Shown here piece by piece: positions 36,668-46,211 of a stretch of DNA of 64,000 nt; within the stretch, counting starts at the first letter, position 1; every line of letters begins with the position of its first letter. This DNA comes from Puniceibacterium antarcticum (GTDB taxonomy: Bacteria; Pseudomonadota; Alphaproteobacteria; Rhodobacterales; Rhodobacteraceae). The stretch spans positions 62,001 through 126,000 of the forward strand of contig NZ_AWWI01000121.1 of NCBI RefSeq assembly GCF_002760615.1. Direction: 5' to 3'. A program made the translations under genes and the position numbers. The notes beneath the pieces were generated by a model that made no database searches, was not told the DNA's origin, and saw only the letters and a program-made list of their open reading frames with translations.

Positions 36668-37594
36668 TCAGATGGCGCTGTCCTGCACCTCTGTGACGCG
36701 AACCGGGATCGTGGCGCGTTCGGGCGGCTCTCCGCCGATGATCAGCAGTTCGCGTGCAGTCAGTTGTTCGCCAAACCAGGCGGCAAGGGCGGTGGCATCA
36801 CCACGTGGCAGGCTTGCCCCATGGGCTGCGTCCAGCACCATCTTGGAAGGTGCCCAAACACAGATCTGCCCGTTCTTCATGGCCCAGTCCAGTTCCGTCC
36901 GGGTGGCGACCACCTTGCAGCGCGGATCGCGACCTGCCAACACCCAGGCGTTCTGCTCTATCCCCAGCAGATCAATCCGGCGTTGGGCGAGCTTGTGCCC
37001 GGCATGGGGAAGGGTGACATCGGGCAATCCGACACACAGGATTGCGGGGACGTCCGAGGCCTGCAGCCTGTCGATCCAGCCCTTAAGGCTGTCTGACCCG
37101 ATGGCGGGGTTGGAAAGATAGATCACCCGGGGGTGCGGGCGTTCCTGTGCGACTTCTTGCAGGCGCGCGCCCAGATCACGGCGGGAGCGCACGATTTCGA
37201 CCCCAAGGGCGCCAGGACCGCGGTCCAGCTTTTCGATCCGTACAAAGGTGCGCAGCGCCTGGGGTTCCAGCAGGATCCGCTCGGCCACCTTTTCGGCCAA
37301 AGTCTCCAGTAGGTTCAGACGTTCGGCGGCAAGCTCATGGGCAATCGCCTCTGTCACCCGGTCATAGGACAGAATGCGATCCACATCGTCGTCCAATGGC
37401 CCGGTGAACGGCGTGACCTCGACCACGACGTTGAAACAGATTCGCTGGGTGGTGCCGCGTTCCGCCTGAAATGCGCCGATCTCGACCTCGGCAATATGGT
37501 CACGCAGCGAGATGCGATCGCGCGGGTCCTCTCCAGCCGTTACAAGCGACCGTTCAGAGGGGTGCGAAAAGGCAAGATGGATATCGTTGGTCAT
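36668..37594 (-). CDS. folB: dihydroneopterin aldolase with large C-terminal extension
   Basis: A 308-residue protein. Residues about 25-140 are FolB-like: ISLRDHIAEVEIGAFQAERG, the FNVVVEV strand, ILSYDRVTEAI and LLETLAEKVAERIL. This domain cleaves dihydroneopterin in folate synthesis. FolB alone is about 120 residues, so about 165 residues are extra. The tail (HPRVIYLSNPAIGSDSLKGW, PAILCVGLPDVTLPHAGHKL and RELLIIGGEPPERATIPVRV) is well-formed coding sequence that I do not recognise. The start is the ATG giving MTNDIHLAFSHPSER. It heads the folB-folP-glmM operon. Confidence 0.85.
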   Translation of the reverse strand: MTNDIHLAFSHPSERSLVTAGEDPRDRISLRDHIAEVEIGAFQAERGTTQRICFNVVVEVTPFTGPLDDDVDRILSYDRVTEAIAHELAAERLNLLETLAEKVAERILLEPQALRTFVRIEKLDRGPGALGVEIVRSRRDLGARLQEVAQERPHPRVIYLSNPAIGSDSLKGWIDRLQASDVPAILCVGLPDVTLPHAGHKLAQRRIDLLGIEQNAWVLAGRDPRCKVVATRTELDWAMKNGQICVWAPSKMVLDAAHGASLPRGDATALAAWFGEQLTARELLIIGGEPPERATIPVRVTEVQDSAI

Positions 37595-37697
37595 GGCGGT
37601 CTTCCGGGGCGGCGGTGTTGTGATCACTCTATCAGCGCCGGGCGCCGGGCACATCCGCCGAAAGCGACGGTTTGTGCCATCTTTGGTATCGGTTTTC

Positions 37698-38336
37698 TCA
37701 GTTCAGGCTCAGTCGGGTGGGCTGGCGATAGAAAAGATGAGTGCCGATCTGCGCGGTCAGCGGGAACTTTCTAGCCCACTTAGGCTTTACTTTTCCAGTA
37801 TGATAATGCGTAGCGCCGTCGGTCAGCGCGCGGGGCGCGCCCGAGAGCATGAGCTTGGCCACCTTGCCGACTTCGGCAAAGGCCTTGGGTTCGTGGATGG
37901 ATTCCGGATTGCCGTCACAAGTGTAAGAAAACTGGCAGCTATACTTCTTGCCGGTGCCCTGATGGACGACACCGCAGACCGAATTGGGATAGCGCGGGCT
38001 GTCCACGCGGTTGAGGATGACCTCGGCGACGGCAAACTGGCCTTTGACGCTTTCACCGCGGGCCTCGAAATACAGTGCCTCGGCGAGGCACTGCCATTGC
38101 TTGTCGCCCACAGCCTTGGGCTGCTGGTTGATCCAGTCGCGATTGTAGGCGACGGCGGTGGCCTCGGGTTGGCCCATGGGTGTCAGAAGCTTTCGAAGAT
38201 GCGCTGGTTTTGCCGCACGTAGTCCGCGCTGTTCGACTTTGATCAATGTGTCTGCATTGGTGATTTGGCGCTCGGCATAGGCCGGTTGATAAAACGCCAG
38301 GGTCGCCAAAATTGCGACTGAAAGTACTTTGAACAT
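37698..38336 (-). CDS. SleB-type cell wall hydrolase, exported
   Basis: A 212-residue protein with a signal peptide (MFKVLSVAILATLAFYQPAYA). The catalytic Hydrolase_2 (SleB/CwlJ) domain covers about residues 78-195. The family pattern is CLAEALYFEARGESVKGQFA with the conserved glutamate, then VAEVILNRVDSPRYPNSVCG and CQFSYTCDG. It is predicted to cut peptidoglycan in the periplasm; in non-sporulating alphaproteobacteria it probably acts in wall remodelling. It is transcribed on its own just upstream of the folate operon. Confidence 0.87.
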   Translation of the reverse strand: MFKVLSVAILATLAFYQPAYAERQITNADTLIKVEQRGLRAAKPAHLRKLLTPMGQPEATAVAYNRDWINQQPKAVGDKQWQCLAEALYFEARGESVKGQFAVAEVILNRVDSPRYPNSVCGVVHQGTGKKYSCQFSYTCDGNPESIHEPKAFAEVGKVAKLMLSGAPRALTDGATHYHTGKVKPKWARKFPLTAQIGTHLFYRQPTRLSLN

Positions 38337-38503
38337 GTCTTGCCTCTACCTCTGCGGATGGTTTCGAGCAGTTTTCAGACCGCGTAAAACTCGGGCGGTT
38401 TAGGCAGAAACGGCAGTGAGGTAAAGTTTGGGAGAGTCGCAATCGGCGTAAGACCGCCCATCGAGACAGGCTTTTAAAAAATCAAGTGGAATTTCAGGGG
38501 GTT

Positions 38504-41071
38504 TTAAGAAATCTTATCTTTTACTGCAAGTTGTGCTGCTGCGAGACGCGCAAGTGGAACGCGAAACGGTGAGCAGCTGACATAATCGAATCCAGCAGCC
38601 CTACAAAAGGCAATCGATTCGGGGTCGCCGCCATGTTCGCCGCAGATCGACAGGGTCACATGTGGTCGACCGGCACGTGCCCGCTCGGCTCCGATGCGTA
38701 ACAATTCGCCCACGCCATCGGTGTCCAGGCGGTGGAACGGATCCTCGGGAAACACCCCTTGGCGGACGTATTCCGACATGAACCGCCCTGCATCGTCGCG
38801 CGACAGGCCATAGGTCATCTGGGTGAGGTCATTGGTGCCAAAACTCAGGAAATGTGCGTGTTGCACGATCTCGTGGGCGCGCAGGCAGGCGCGGGGCGTT
38901 TCGGCCATCACCCCCAACCGATAGGTGAAATCCACGCCGCGTTCGCTGCGCACGGCAGACGCAACGGCATCGATCCGCTTGCGCACGATTTCAACCTCGC
39001 GGCTGGCAGAGACGAGGGGGATCATGATTTCCGGGACCACCGCATCGCCGTCTAGGCTCGTCTCGATCGTCGCCTCGAAGATGGCGCGTGCCTGCATGTC
39101 ATAGATTTCAGGCACTGTGATGCCCAGACGCACGCCGCGCATGCCCAGCATGGGGTTGTATTCGCCCATCGCCTCGACCCGTCTGGTCACGTCTGACACT
39201 GGCAGATCCAGTGCCTCGGCCAGGTCGCGCAGTCCTGCACGGTCGGTTGGCAGGAATTCGTGCAGGGGCGGATCGAACAGGCGGATGCAGACCGGCTGAC
39301 CTTTCATGATAGTAAAAAGTTTTTTGAAATCAGCACGTTGCATAGGAAGCAACAATTCCAGAGCAGCGCGGCGATCTTCAACATCATCGGCAAAGATCAT
39401 CTCTCGCATGACGGTCAGGCGTCCGGGTTCAAAGAACATGTGCTCTGTCCGGCAGAGGCCGATTCCCTGAGCCATGAAGTTGCGCGCGGTCTGGGCATCG
39501 GCGGGTGTGTCCGCATTGGCCCGCACGCCGATGTCGCGTTCTGCATCGGCCCAGGCCATCAGCGTCTGGAAACTGTCGTCCAGCAGCGGTTCCACCATCT
39601 GTGGTGCGCCTGCCAGAATCTGGCCGTTGGTACCGTCAACTGTGATCACATCGCCTTCGCGAAAGTTGCGGCCATCTTCAGAGATCAGTATCTTGCGGCG
39701 AAGATGGAAATGCATGCGCGCCGCACCGACGACGCAGGGGAGGCCCATGCCGCGACCGATCACCGCTGCGTGGCTGGTGATGCCGCCCCGTTCAGTCAGC
39801 ACCGCACAGGCCGCGTGCATGCCCCGGATATCCTCGGGGGAGGTTTCGCGCCGAACCAGAACGCAAGCTTCGCCCCGCGCGGCGCTGGACTGCGCATCAG
39901 CGGCGGAAAACACGATCCGGCCCGTGGCAGCACCGGGGCTGGCGGCGATACCCTTGCCGATCATGTCACGCGGCGCATCCTCGGCAATCTGGCGGTGCAG
40001 CAGTTCCGACAGCGCGCGGGGTTCCACCCGCAGCAGCGCCTCTTGCGGGGTGATGATCCCATCCTGTGCCAGACCCACCGAAATCCGAACAGATGCCCGC
40101 GAGGAGCGGCGCACACGCACGCCGTCCAGAATGTGCAACCTGCCGTTTTCGATGGTAAATTCGATCTGCATCTCGGCGCGCAGGCGTTTGCGCATCAGTG
40201 CGGCGTCGGCCTTGAGCTCGGCAAACGCCTCTGGGGCCAGCTCTTCCAGGGACGGGCCACGCTGGTCACGTTCCAAAAAAAGTGACGCCGCACCGCGCTG
40301 CAGCGCATCCCGGCCCTGACTCTGGCTCAGATATCGTCCGGTGATCTGCAGCGCGCCGGTGTCGGAATTCACCAGTTGCAGCACGCCAGATCCGCATTCG
40401 CCATTGCCCAGCCCCAGCGCCATTTCCTGCACCACCAGTCCCAGTCCCGCATTCACCGGCGCGCCCTTGGCCTGACGCAGCAGGCGGGCTGTCGTTCCCT
40501 CCCATGCGCGGGCCATCGACCGCAGGACCTCGGCCAACTGGCGGGCCGGGGTCTGGGGAAAGGGCTCTTCGGCTTCTTCCTCATAGGTCAGCAGCGCCTG
40601 CATCAGCGCCTTTTTCCCGTCGTCCGCGATGCTGTCGAACAGGTCGGGGTCCAGCCGTGCCACATGGATGGCATAGGATTTGATGAACCGCAGATAAAGG
40701 TTGGTCGCCGCCTCCGTGCCCAAACGTGCTGTCAGAGTCACATAGCGCGCATCGTTCATCCCGATGTTGAGCACAGCCCCCGGCCCGCCCCAATCGGGAT
40801 CTTCCGAAGAGGGGCGCACGCACAGCAGGGCATCGGGATCAAAATACTGCAGGATGCTGTCCAGATCGGGCATACGGCCATGGGCGATGCCGTAAACAGT
40901 CTTGAACGACAGGGCGACGGTGCAGGGCACAGGCAGATCAAGCCGCAAAAGCCGCTGCAGGCATTTCGCGCGTCCGCCATGGGTGGGCGTGGCGATGGGC
41001 GCCGCCGGACGGATCAGCGTCACATCCGGGTCAGGCGTCTCTGTGGGGATGATCGGGTCGATATTCTGCAC
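38504..41071 (-). CDS. ppdK: pyruvate phosphate dikinase-like protein with altered ATP-grasp half
   Basis: An 855-residue PEP-utilising enzyme starting at GTG, with AAAAAGG eight bases upstream. The phosphohistidine domain (VLTERGGITSHAAVIGRGMG) and the PEP/pyruvate TIM-barrel (NPMLGMRGVRLGITVPE, SFGTNDLTQMTYGLSRDD, ICGEHGG) are intact. The N-terminal nucleotide domain is divergent. The expected GGKGANL reads GGRAKCL (residues 32-38). The usual MPGMMDTVLNLG region reads GGPGAVLNIG, and the spacing to the VRP arginine is shorter than normal. Reversible pyruvate-to-PEP conversion is the family reaction, but nucleotide use here is doubtful. It follows glyS on the same strand. Confidence 0.82.
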   Translation of the reverse strand: MQNIDPIIPTETPDPDVTLIRPAAPIATPTHGGRAKCLQRLLRLDLPVPCTVALSFKTVYGIAHGRMPDLDSILQYFDPDALLCVRPSSEDPDWGGPGAVLNIGMNDARYVTLTARLGTEAATNLYLRFIKSYAIHVARLDPDLFDSIADDGKKALMQALLTYEEEAEEPFPQTPARQLAEVLRSMARAWEGTTARLLRQAKGAPVNAGLGLVVQEMALGLGNGECGSGVLQLVNSDTGALQITGRYLSQSQGRDALQRGAASLFLERDQRGPSLEELAPEAFAELKADAALMRKRLRAEMQIEFTIENGRLHILDGVRVRRSSRASVRISVGLAQDGIITPQEALLRVEPRALSELLHRQIAEDAPRDMIGKGIAASPGAATGRIVFSAADAQSSAARGEACVLVRRETSPEDIRGMHAACAVLTERGGITSHAAVIGRGMGLPCVVGAARMHFHLRRKILISEDGRNFREGDVITVDGTNGQILAGAPQMVEPLLDDSFQTLMAWADAERDIGVRANADTPADAQTARNFMAQGIGLCRTEHMFFEPGRLTVMREMIFADDVEDRRAALELLLPMQRADFKKLFTIMKGQPVCIRLFDPPLHEFLPTDRAGLRDLAEALDLPVSDVTRRVEAMGEYNPMLGMRGVRLGITVPEIYDMQARAIFEATIETSLDGDAVVPEIMIPLVSASREVEIVRKRIDAVASAVRSERGVDFTYRLGVMAETPRACLRAHEIVQHAHFLSFGTNDLTQMTYGLSRDDAGRFMSEYVRQGVFPEDPFHRLDTDGVGELLRIGAERARAGRPHVTLSICGEHGGDPESIAFCRAAGFDYVSCSPFRVPLARLAAAQLAVKDKIS

Positions 41072-41209
41072 TGCAGCACCTTTTTGCTTTTGGCAGAATA
41101 CGCCTGAAGCGGCTTAAGTAAAGCATGCGCTTTGGCCTGGCACGCAGCGTCAGAGGCTGGCAAACCCGGCGCGGAGCAAAGGCCATGACGCCGGGTGGGA
41201 GCTGTTGTG

Positions 41210-43471
41210 TCAGCCGTCGAGTTTGGTGAGGTCCGCCACCTGTAGGCAGATTGTGCGGATGCGGCTGAGCAGGTTGAGCCGGTTGCGGCGCAACACGTCG
41301 CTGTCGGCATTGACCTGCACCGCGTCAAAGAAGGCATCGACGGCGGGACGCATTGCCGCCATGGCCTGCATCGCCGTGGCGAAATCCTCGGATGTCATGG
41401 CGGGCGTGATCTTTGCCTCTGCCAGATCCAGCGCGTCGAACAGGGCATGTTCTGCAGGGTCACTGGCATATTTCGGATCGGCGCCAAAGGAATATTCGAC
41501 GCCGTCCTTTTCCTCGGCCTGGCTGAGGATGTTGTTGGCCCGCTTGAAGCCCTGGACAAGATTGGTGCCGTCTTCGGTCTTGAGCGTGTCCGACAGGGCG
41601 CGGGCGCGGGCGACCAGCAGGGAGAGGTTGTCATTGCCGGGCATGGCAAGGCAGGCGTCGATGACATCGTGGCGGATGCCTTCGTCGCGCAGATAGACCT
41701 TGAGGCGGTCGTGGAAGAAGTTGAGGAGGTCGAAGCCAAGCAAAGCTCTAGGGCCAATCTCAATAAGCTGAGAGAGAGGATTTTCAGCCATTGCGTTGGT
41801 TAGCGTCAATTCCCCACTTTTATCCTCGCGTGATAAGCGCGCGTCGAAAACTTCGTTCACGTCCATATCAAGATAATTCGCAACTTGATCCTCAAAGTCG
41901 GCGATTTTTTCGAGCGTGGTCTCGAGCAAAGCATCTGGCAAATCGCTAAATGCTCGCCAAACAGTTTCAAGCAATGATACTTTCAGATCATTATTCAAAA
42001 TGAGCCGTACCACCCCCAAAGCCGCCCGCCGCAGCGCAAAGGGGTCCTTGGACCCTGTCGGCTTTTCATCAATCGCCCAGAACCCAGTCAGCGTGTCGAG
42101 CTTGTCAGCCAGTGCCACAGCGACGGAAACCGGCGCGGTCGGCACGTCATCGGACGGGCCGAGGGGCGAGTAATGTTCCTGACAGGCGGCGGCCACATCG
42201 GACGGCAGGCCAGCGGCCGCAGCGTAGTAGCGACCCATTAGGCCCTGCAGTTCCGGGAATTCGCCAACCATCTGCGATTGCAGATCGGCCTTGGCGACGC
42301 GCGCGGCCTGTTCCGCGTGATCTGCATCTGCGCCGACCATCGGGGCCAGTTCGCGGGCCAATGCGGCGATGCGCTCAATCCGGTCCTTCTGGCTGCCCAG
42401 CTTGTTGTGGAAGGTGACGTTGGACAGCTGATCGGTCCAGACCGACAATCCCGCCTCTGACTTTGCCACGCGCAGGTCGTTTTCCCAGAAGAATTTCGCG
42501 TCCGACAGCCGCGCCGACAGCACCTTTTGATTGCCTGCAAGGATCGTCGCGCCATGGTCCGCCGTTTCGCGGTTGGCGACGGTGATGAACCGTTCGATCC
42601 GACCCGTCTTGGGGTTTTTCACCGAAAAGAACTTCTGATGTTCCTTCATCGAGGTTTGCAGCACCTCGGGCGGCAGATCAAGGAAGGCGGCACCGATCTG
42701 GCCCATCAGCACCACGGGGCATTCCACCAGACCGGCAACCTCGGCCAGCAGGCCCTTGTCTTGGACCACCTCAAGACCGCTGGCAAAGGCCATGTTGGTG
42801 GCGTCGTGCCAGATTGCCTCGGCACGTTCCTCAGCAGACAGGATCACATGCGCACGCTTGAGTTTAGCGGCATAGTCCTCGAACGAGTGAACAGCGAAGG
42901 GCGCGGGGGCCATGAAGCGATGGCCTTCGGTCACGTTGCTTGCCGTGATGCCGTCCACGTCCATCGCAACGATCTCGGACCCGGCCTCGGTTGTCATCAC
43001 GCACAGGATACGGTGCAGCGGGCGGACCCAGCGCAGCGATCCCGCGCCCCAGCGCATTGACTTGGGCCAGGGGAAGTTGCGGATCGTATCCTCCAGCACC
43101 TCGGCGATGATCTCTGCAGCGGGGCGGCCCGGCTTTTCGATCAGGGCATAGAACACGCGGCCCTTTTTCTCGTCCCGTTCGATCAGCTGATCCCGGGTAA
43201 GACCAGCACCGCGCAGGAAGCCCTCAATCGCCTTTTCGGGTGCATCGACGCGGGGGCCTTTGCGCTCTTCGCGCAAGGTCGGGCTTTTGTCGAGCAGGCC
43301 TTGGATGGCCAGGGTCAGACGGCGCGGGGTCGAAAAGGCGGCGGCGCCGGCATAGGTCAGCCCCGCCTCGACAAGACCGTTGGTCACGCGGGATTTCAGA
43401 TCCTCTGCGGCGCGGGTCTGCATCCGTGCGGGGATTTCCTCGGAAAAGAGTTCGATCAGCAGGTCGGGCAT
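41210..43471 (-). CDS. glyS: glycine--tRNA ligase subunit beta
   Basis: A 753-residue beta subunit of the bacterial alpha2beta2 GlyRS, needed with GlyQ for glycylation and tRNA binding. The N-terminus MPDLLIELFSEEIPARMQTR, the middle FITVANRETADHGATILAGN, HD-like EHYSPLGPSDDVPTAPVSVA and the anticodon-binding-like C-terminus MRPAVDAFFDAVQVNADSD are typical. The stretch 41740-42010, coding for about the region ILNNDLKVSLLETVWRAFSDL to IEIGPRALLGFD, is clearly less G+C-rich and uses more A/T-ending codons than the rest. The reading frame stays open. It is downstream of the DUF1206 gene. Confidence 0.96.
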   Translation of the reverse strand: MPDLLIELFSEEIPARMQTRAAEDLKSRVTNGLVEAGLTYAGAAAFSTPRRLTLAIQGLLDKSPTLREERKGPRVDAPEKAIEGFLRGAGLTRDQLIERDEKKGRVFYALIEKPGRPAAEIIAEVLEDTIRNFPWPKSMRWGAGSLRWVRPLHRILCVMTTEAGSEIVAMDVDGITASNVTEGHRFMAPAPFAVHSFEDYAAKLKRAHVILSAEERAEAIWHDATNMAFASGLEVVQDKGLLAEVAGLVECPVVLMGQIGAAFLDLPPEVLQTSMKEHQKFFSVKNPKTGRIERFITVANRETADHGATILAGNQKVLSARLSDAKFFWENDLRVAKSEAGLSVWTDQLSNVTFHNKLGSQKDRIERIAALARELAPMVGADADHAEQAARVAKADLQSQMVGEFPELQGLMGRYYAAAAGLPSDVAAACQEHYSPLGPSDDVPTAPVSVAVALADKLDTLTGFWAIDEKPTGSKDPFALRRAALGVVRLILNNDLKVSLLETVWRAFSDLPDALLETTLEKIADFEDQVANYLDMDVNEVFDARLSREDKSGELTLTNAMAENPLSQLIEIGPRALLGFDLLNFFHDRLKVYLRDEGIRHDVIDACLAMPGNDNLSLLVARARALSDTLKTEDGTNLVQGFKRANNILSQAEEKDGVEYSFGADPKYASDPAEHALFDALDLAEAKITPAMTSEDFATAMQAMAAMRPAVDAFFDAVQVNADSDVLRRNRLNLLSRIRTICLQVADLTKLDG

Positions 43472-43566
43472 CGGGTCACCAAATCTTCGAAGTGCCGCGC
43501 GCGAAAGGGCGCGCGGTCAGTCGAAAGCTGGATAGACCTATGGGCGCCCGACGTCCAGCCGATTGG

Positions 43567-44415
43567 TCAGGATGCAGCCTGTTGCGCCTTGGCTTTGGCC
43601 TGCATGGCGAGGGTGCGGATGTCCGGCCCCGCACAACGCGGAATGATGCGGTAGACGGATTCGACAAAATTCTCGACCGCAAAGGCGATGAGGCCAAGCG
43701 CGACCACGCCCAGCAAGATACGGCCATAGGCGACGCCGCGCAACTGATGAAGGGCTTCGCCTACACCGCCTGCCTGTTCGGGGTCGGTTGTGAAACCGGC
43801 ATAGACGATCAGTGCGCCGATGATGCCTATCACCACGCCCTGCGCGACAAAACCGTATTTCATGGCCGGGTCGAGCCGTTCTGTCAGGGGCGTGACACGC
43901 AGCGTACGCTTGTATTTTCCAGCGAGACCCTTGTGGATATAGAAGATCCCGGCGCACAAGGTCACGAGGCCCACGCCAATGATGAGGGAGGGTCCATAGG
44001 GCAGGGTCATGATCTTTGCGGTCCAGTCCTTTGCACTGTCGCCCCCGCCGCTGCTTTGACCCAAAGCCAGCCCTGCGACGGAAATACCAATCGTGGCGTG
44101 GATGAGCCCGGTCACGATCTGTCCGCCGCGGGCGATCAGGCCCTTGGCATCGGCTCCGTAATCCTCAAGATCCAGCGCGGCGTCGATCAGGCGCCAAATT
44201 GTGTAGGCCCAAAGGCCAAGGGCGATGGCCCAGAGCATGGGAATTCCCCAAACTTCATCACGCAATTCGGCAAGGGCGCTGGTCGTGCCTTCGGCCTCGC
44301 GCCCATCGAAGGCCGCGCCGAGGGCGAGGCCGCCGACGACAGTATATACGGCGCCGCGTGCCGCGTATCCGGCACGCATGACTGGTACCACCCAGGGTGG
44401 GGCTGTGTTGGACAT
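43567..44415 (-). CDS. DUF1206 family membrane protein
   Basis: A 282-residue integral membrane protein with about six transmembrane segments arranged as three repeated pairs, the DUF1206 pattern. Repeats begin near VMRAGYAARGAVYTVVGGLA, LIARGGQIVTGLIHATIGIS and MKYGFVAQGVVIGIIGALIV, each with an aromatic/arginine-glycine lead. The start is the ATG giving MSNTAPPWVVP, with GAGGAG nine bases upstream. The function is unknown. It lies inside the glyQ-glyS gene block, probably co-transcribed with glyS. Confidence 0.85.
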   Translation of the reverse strand: MSNTAPPWVVPVMRAGYAARGAVYTVVGGLALGAAFDGREAEGTTSALAELRDEVWGIPMLWAIALGLWAYTIWRLIDAALDLEDYGADAKGLIARGGQIVTGLIHATIGISVAGLALGQSSGGGDSAKDWTAKIMTLPYGPSLIIGVGLVTLCAGIFYIHKGLAGKYKRTLRVTPLTERLDPAMKYGFVAQGVVIGIIGALIVYAGFTTDPEQAGGVGEALHQLRGVAYGRILLGVVALGLIAFAVENFVESVYRIIPRCAGPDIRTLAMQAKAKAQQAAS

Positions 44416-44538
44416 TCTGGAACACTCCTCTGACGCAGGAGTAGCGCACGGAGGCGCCCCGCGGTTCCCGGTTTTCGCAAAGGACAAAGTCAAGTCTTTG
44501 GTTTTGCGGCTTACATTGTTGACGCTGTCAGGATGCGC

Positions 44539-45069
44539 TTATTCCCGCTCTGGGCAATCGTCACCCAAGGGTGTGCCGTCGTAGGCCTTGTCGCCGCATT
44601 CGTTGATTTCATGCCAGATGTAGCCGTGACCATCCTGTGTGACGGCCACAACGCGGTCAATGCCATAGGTGATGTTGCGCTGACCGGTAAAGGCCACCGC
44701 GCGTCCCGCGGCCAGATCTTCACCGATGGCCTCGGCATTGAAGCAGTCGAACCAGCTGGGCGCAACGCGCGGCTCTGCCCCGGGATACAGCTTGTAGGTG
44801 TCGCGCAACTGGTCAGCGGGCGAGGGGGTTGTGAAACACGCGCGATACCGGATGGGCGAGGAATCTGCATCGATGGCGCGGAAATCCTCGTAAAGGATTG
44901 TCTCTGGCAGGCCCGACACCATGCCCGTCAGCTGGACATCGTCGGTGCCGGTGGCTGTAACTTCGTAGTAATAGGCATAGACCTGCGTGTAATAAAGCAA
45001 TCCGCCTGCGAAAAGTGCCGTGACCACAATGAAAGCGACCATGATCTTGCCAGTGATGTTCTGCGCCAA
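44539..45069 (-). CDS. DUF6446-like membrane-anchored protein
   Basis: A 176-residue protein with one N-terminal transmembrane helix (IMVAFIVVTALFAGGLLYYTQVYAYY, about residues 8-33) and a soluble periplasmic-facing domain. That domain has RYRACFTTPSPADQL, WFDCFNAEAIGEDLAAGRAV and HGYIWHEINECGDKAYDG; four cysteines could form disulfides. Small proteins of this type between glyQ and glyS in Rhodobacterales are known to me as DUF6446. The start is uncertain: the only standard choice covering the N-terminus is TTG at 45069, without a clear ribosome site. The function is unknown. Confidence 0.68.
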   Translation of the reverse strand: MAQNITGKIMVAFIVVTALFAGGLLYYTQVYAYYYEVTATGTDDVQLTGMVSGLPETILYEDFRAIDADSSPIRYRACFTTPSPADQLRDTYKLYPGAEPRVAPSWFDCFNAEAIGEDLAAGRAVAFTGQRNITYGIDRVVAVTQDGHGYIWHEINECGDKAYDGTPLGDDCPERE

Positions 45070-45113
45070 GGTCTATGTCCAGTTCAGTTTGATCGCGACG
45101 GGGCAGTCTGCCA

Positions 45114-46055
45114 TCAGGCGGCCCAGCCGCCAGCCGGCGTTGTGACGAAAGCATCTGCACAGCGTTTTGCCAGAGTGCGGACCCGCCCGATATAGGCCTG
45201 CCGTTCAGTGACGGAGATCACGCCACGCGCGTCGAGCAGGTTGAAGAGATGCGAGGCCTTGATGCACTGGTCATAGGCCGGGTGGGCCATGACGATACGT
45301 TTGCCGGTCTTGGGGTCCTCTGCAGCCTGATCCAGAATGCGTGCACATTCCGTTTCAGCATCGATGAAATGCTGCAGCAGGATCGCGGTGTCGGCAACGT
45401 CGAAATTCCAGCGGCTGTATTCCTCTTCGGTCTGACGGAAGATATCGCCATATGTCAGCGGAATGGGGGAATGCGGATCGTTGAACGGCATGTCCATCAC
45501 ATGGTCGATGCCAAGAACGTACATCGCCAGCCGTTCGAGGCCATATGTCAACTCGCCCGAAACCGGGTGACAGTCATGTCCGCCGACCTGTTGGAAATAG
45601 GTGAACTGCGACACTTCCATGCCGTCACACCAGACCTCCCAGCCCAGACCCCAAGCGCCGAGCGTGGGGGATTCCCAGTCGTCTTCGACAAAGCGGACGT
45701 CGTGCAGCCCCATGTCGATGCCGATTGCCTGCAGTGAGCCCAGATACAGCGCCTGCATATCTGGCGGCGAGGGCTTCATCAGCACCTGGTACTGATAGTA
45801 ATGCTGAAGGCGGTTTGGGTTTTCACCGTAGCGCCCGTCGGTGGGACGTCGTGAAGGCTGCACATAGGCCGCAGCCCAGGGCTGCGTGCCCAAAGAACGG
45901 AGCGTCGTGGCCGGGTGAAACGTGCCAGCCCCGACCTCCATATCATATGGCTGCAGGATCGCGCAGCCCTTGGCCGCCCAATAATTCTGCAGCCGCAGAA
46001 TGATTTCCTGAAAGCTGCGCGGTTTGCCCGCATTTGTTCCGGTGGTCTGGTCCAT
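45114..46055 (-). CDS. glyQ: glycine--tRNA ligase subunit alpha
   Basis: A 313-residue catalytic alpha subunit of the bacterial-type GlyRS. The start gives [20 protein letters not shown]. The class II core has [40 protein letters not shown] and MSQFTYFQQ-type segments ([18 protein letters not shown]), with [16 protein letters not shown] as motif 3. Length and sequence are standard. It heads the leftward block that continues with DUF6446, DUF1206, glyS and the PPDK-like gene, and is divergent from the pseudoprotease gene. Confidence 0.97.
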   Translation of the reverse strand: MDQTTGTNAGKPRSFQEIILRLQNYWAAKGCAILQPYDMEVGAGTFHPATTLRSLGTQPWAAAYVQPSRRPTDGRYGENPNRLQHYYQYQVLMKPSPPDMQALYLGSLQAIGIDMGLHDVRFVEDDWESPTLGAWGLGWEVWCDGMEVSQFTYFQQVGGHDCHPVSGELTYGLERLAMYVLGIDHVMDMPFNDPHSPIPLTYGDIFRQTEEEYSRWNFDVADTAILLQHFIDAETECARILDQAAEDPKTGKRIVMAHPAYDQCIKASHLFNLLDARGVISVTERQAYIGRVRTLAKRCADAFVTTPAGGWAA

Positions 46056-46211
46056 GCGAAATGCCCCGAGATGCGTTTCCGACTGCTTAGGCTTTAGGCG
46101 GGCGGGGGTCAATTGCACCACTCGCCATATTTTGACCCATAGGGGATGTGGCCCCAACAATATTTGGATAAGAGCAGGGAAACAGGCAATTGGTTCGGGG
46201 AAGACGACGGT

